From Alphaproteobacteria bacterium (GTDB taxonomy: Bacteria > Pseudomonadota > Alphaproteobacteria > M2410), in NCBI GenBank assembly GCA_021774955.1, contig JAJFIN010000089.1:1-5371 (forward strand): 5,371 bases of DNA, written 5' to 3'. The position numbers were made by a program, and so were the translations under genes. Each line of letters starts with the position of its first letter. The stretch's first letter is position 1. Shown here one piece after another: positions 4,122-5,371 of the stretch. Below the pieces are notes generated by a model. The model was not told where the DNA came from and searched no databases. It worked only from the letters and a program-made list of their open reading frames with translations.

Positions 4122-5371
4122 ATGACATTTGATGACATCATCTCGGCTCTAGATCTAACCCCCTTAACCTTAGACAGCGGAGACCTCCCCGTTCATTCAC
4201 CGATTGATGGAAAAATGTTCGCGAAGGTTCAAACGACGACTTCATCTCAGACAGAGGCTGCAATTGCTTCAGCTGCTGATGCTTTCAAGTCATGGCGCCA
4301 CGTACCTGCCCCGAGACGAGGTGAGCTGGTCAGATTGTTTGGTGACGAATTACGCAAATACAAAGAACCTCTTGGGGCATTAGTTACGCTGGAATGCGGT
4401 AAGATCTTGCAAGAGGGTCTTGGCGAAGTTCAAGAGATGATTGACATCTGCGACTTTTCGGTTGGTCTCTCTAGGCAATTATACGGTTTGACTATCGCAT
4501 CGGAGCGGGCCGGCCATCATATGCGGGAGACTTGGCATCCCATCGGGCCGGTTGGAATCATTAGCGCCTTCAATTTTCCTGTCGCGGTTTGGGCATGGAA
4601 TTCAGCTCTGGCGCTCATATGCGGCGATCCGGTTATTTGGAAACCGTCTGAAAAGACACCGGTTACGGCATTGGCATGCCAAGCCTTACTAGAAAGAGCG
4701 ATCCAAAAGTTTGGCGACGCTCCACAAGGATTGGCATCCGTGATAATCGGCAAGAGTGATATTGGCGAACAGCTGGTCGACGATCCTCGCGTTCCAGTTA
4801 TCAGTGCCACCGGAAGCACGGCGATGGGCCGCAAGGTTGGTCCTCGTGTGGCCCAACGCTTTGGTCGCTCCATTCTAGAACTTGGTGGTAACAATGCTAT
4901 GATCATTGCACCGTCAGCCGATCTCGATATGGCTCTCCGTGCGATAGTGTTCTCAGCAGTAGGTACTGCTGGCCAGAGATGCACGAGCCTGAGACGGTTG
5001 ATTGTTCATGAATCGGTAAAAGCGGATCTCCTTCCCCGTCTTACTTCCGCCTACGGCTCGATCAGTGTTGGTAACCCACTTGAGGATGGTACGCTGGTTG
5101 GCCCTCTGATCGATCAAGCATCGTTCGACGCCATGCAAAAATCTCTTGATACTGCACGCTCAGAGGGTGGTGAGGTTTATGGTGGTGAACGGATTAATAC
5201 TGATAATAGTGAGGCATTCTATGCCCGACCAGCAATCGTGGACATGCCCGCTCAATCAGAGATCGTTAAACACGAAACATTTGCGCCGATTCTTTACGTT
5301 ATGACCTATACAGATCTTGAAAGCGCTATCGCTATGCAAAATGAAGTCCCACAAGGCCTTTCATCTTGTGT
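4122..5371 (+). CDS. amaB: Alpha-aminoadipate-semialdehyde / piperideine-6-carboxylate dehydrogenase, ALDH7 type (3' end outside window)
   Basis: This enzyme oxidises 2-aminoadipate 6-semialdehyde (in equilibrium with piperideine-6-carboxylate) to 2-aminoadipate with NAD(P)+, the second step after the upstream dehydrogenase. The 416 visible residues cover most of an enzyme of about 500. Aldehyde dehydrogenase residues seen: N151 in FNFPVAVW, K174 in WKPSEKTP, GSTAMG (231-236), general base E253 in ELGGNNA, nucleophile C287 in GTAGQRC, and E385/F387 in HETFAPI. The ALDH7 signature is strong: EVQE-DICDF (102-112), FGRSILELGGNNA and GTAGQRCTS closely match human antiquitin (ALDH7A1). E105 and R286 align by spacing with E121 and R301, which in ALDH7A1 bind the aminoadipate end of the substrate. 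This supports the substrate call beyond a generic aldehyde dehydrogenase. The ATG follows a weak GAGA site. The gene lies 98 bp after the dehydrogenase gene and is probably cotranscribed. The name amaB follows the Pseudomonas enzyme. Confidence 0.93.
   Translation, partial: MTFDDIISALDLTPLTLDSGDLPVHSPIDGKMFAKVQTTTSSQTEAAIASAADAFKSWRHVPAPRRGELVRLFGDELRKYKEPLGALVTLECGKILQEGLGEVQEMIDICDFSVGLSRQLYGLTIASERAGHHMRETWHPIGPVGIISAFNFPVAVWAWNSALALICGDPVIWKPSEKTPVTALACQALLERAIQKFGDAPQGLASVIIGKSDIGEQLVDDPRVPVISATGSTAMGRKVGPRVAQRFGRSILELGGNNAMIIAPSADLDMALRAIVFSAVGTAGQRCTSLRRLIVHESVKADLLPRLTSAYGSISVGNPLEDGTLVGPLIDQASFDAMQKSLDTARSEGGEVYGGERINTDNSEAFYARPAIVDMPAQSEIVKHETFAPILYVMTYTDLESAIAMQNEVPQGLSSC

Noticed and set aside
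4517..4984. A 155-codon - strand open frame opposite the aldehyde dehydrogenase
   Set aside because: It is antisense to highly conserved ALDH7 motifs, and its composition (rich in Ala, Ser, Pro and Arg, with no family features) is what a complementary frame of a conserved gene gives.

Overview
The window reads as ordinary, gene-dense chromosomal DNA from an alphaproteobacterium of moderate GC content. I infer the group from three things: the short Ppx/GppA protein with no C-terminal HD domain, the basic N-terminal extension on RlmE, and the ppx-rlmE gene pair. I cannot name a genus. No gap between genes exceeds about 160 bases, and I see no rRNA, tRNA, insertion sequence, CRISPR array or phage gene.

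Left part (1-2219). A C-terminal scrap of a probable membrane protein enters on the + strand (2-115). It runs into, and overlaps by 17 bp, the 3' end of rlmE on the - strand. The order of transcription on the - strand is a Ppx/GppA-family phosphatase and then rlmE, 18 bp apart, which looks like an operon. RlmE 2'-O-methylates 23S rRNA. The Ppx/GppA protein acts on polyphosphate or pppGpp, so the pair joins ribosome maturation with nutrient-stress signalling. The phosphatase carries arginine-rich, low-complexity extensions at both ends.

Middle (2220-2922). An Lrp/AsnC-family regulator lies upstream of ppx on the - strand, with a 152-bp gap to the preferred ppx start in which I see no clear promoter or terminator. 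The regulator is divergent from the lysine genes. The roughly 120 bp between them holds plausible overlapping divergent promoters and two direct copies of CATATTG spaced 30 bp apart.

Right part (2923-5371). On the + strand is a lysine 6-dehydrogenase/saccharopine dehydrogenase-family gene, then a 98-bp gap with a strong stem-loop, then an ALDH7-type aminoadipate-semialdehyde dehydrogenase cut off by the window end. Together they would take L-lysine (or saccharopine) to aminoadipate semialdehyde and then to 2-aminoadipate. The divergent Lrp-type protein is the obvious candidate for a lysine-responsive regulator. A third CATATTG lies just ahead of the aldehyde dehydrogenase start, so a shared operator motif is possible.

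I found no convincing wholly new system. The most interesting points are the regulatory DNA of the lysine cluster and the arginine-rich phosphatase.
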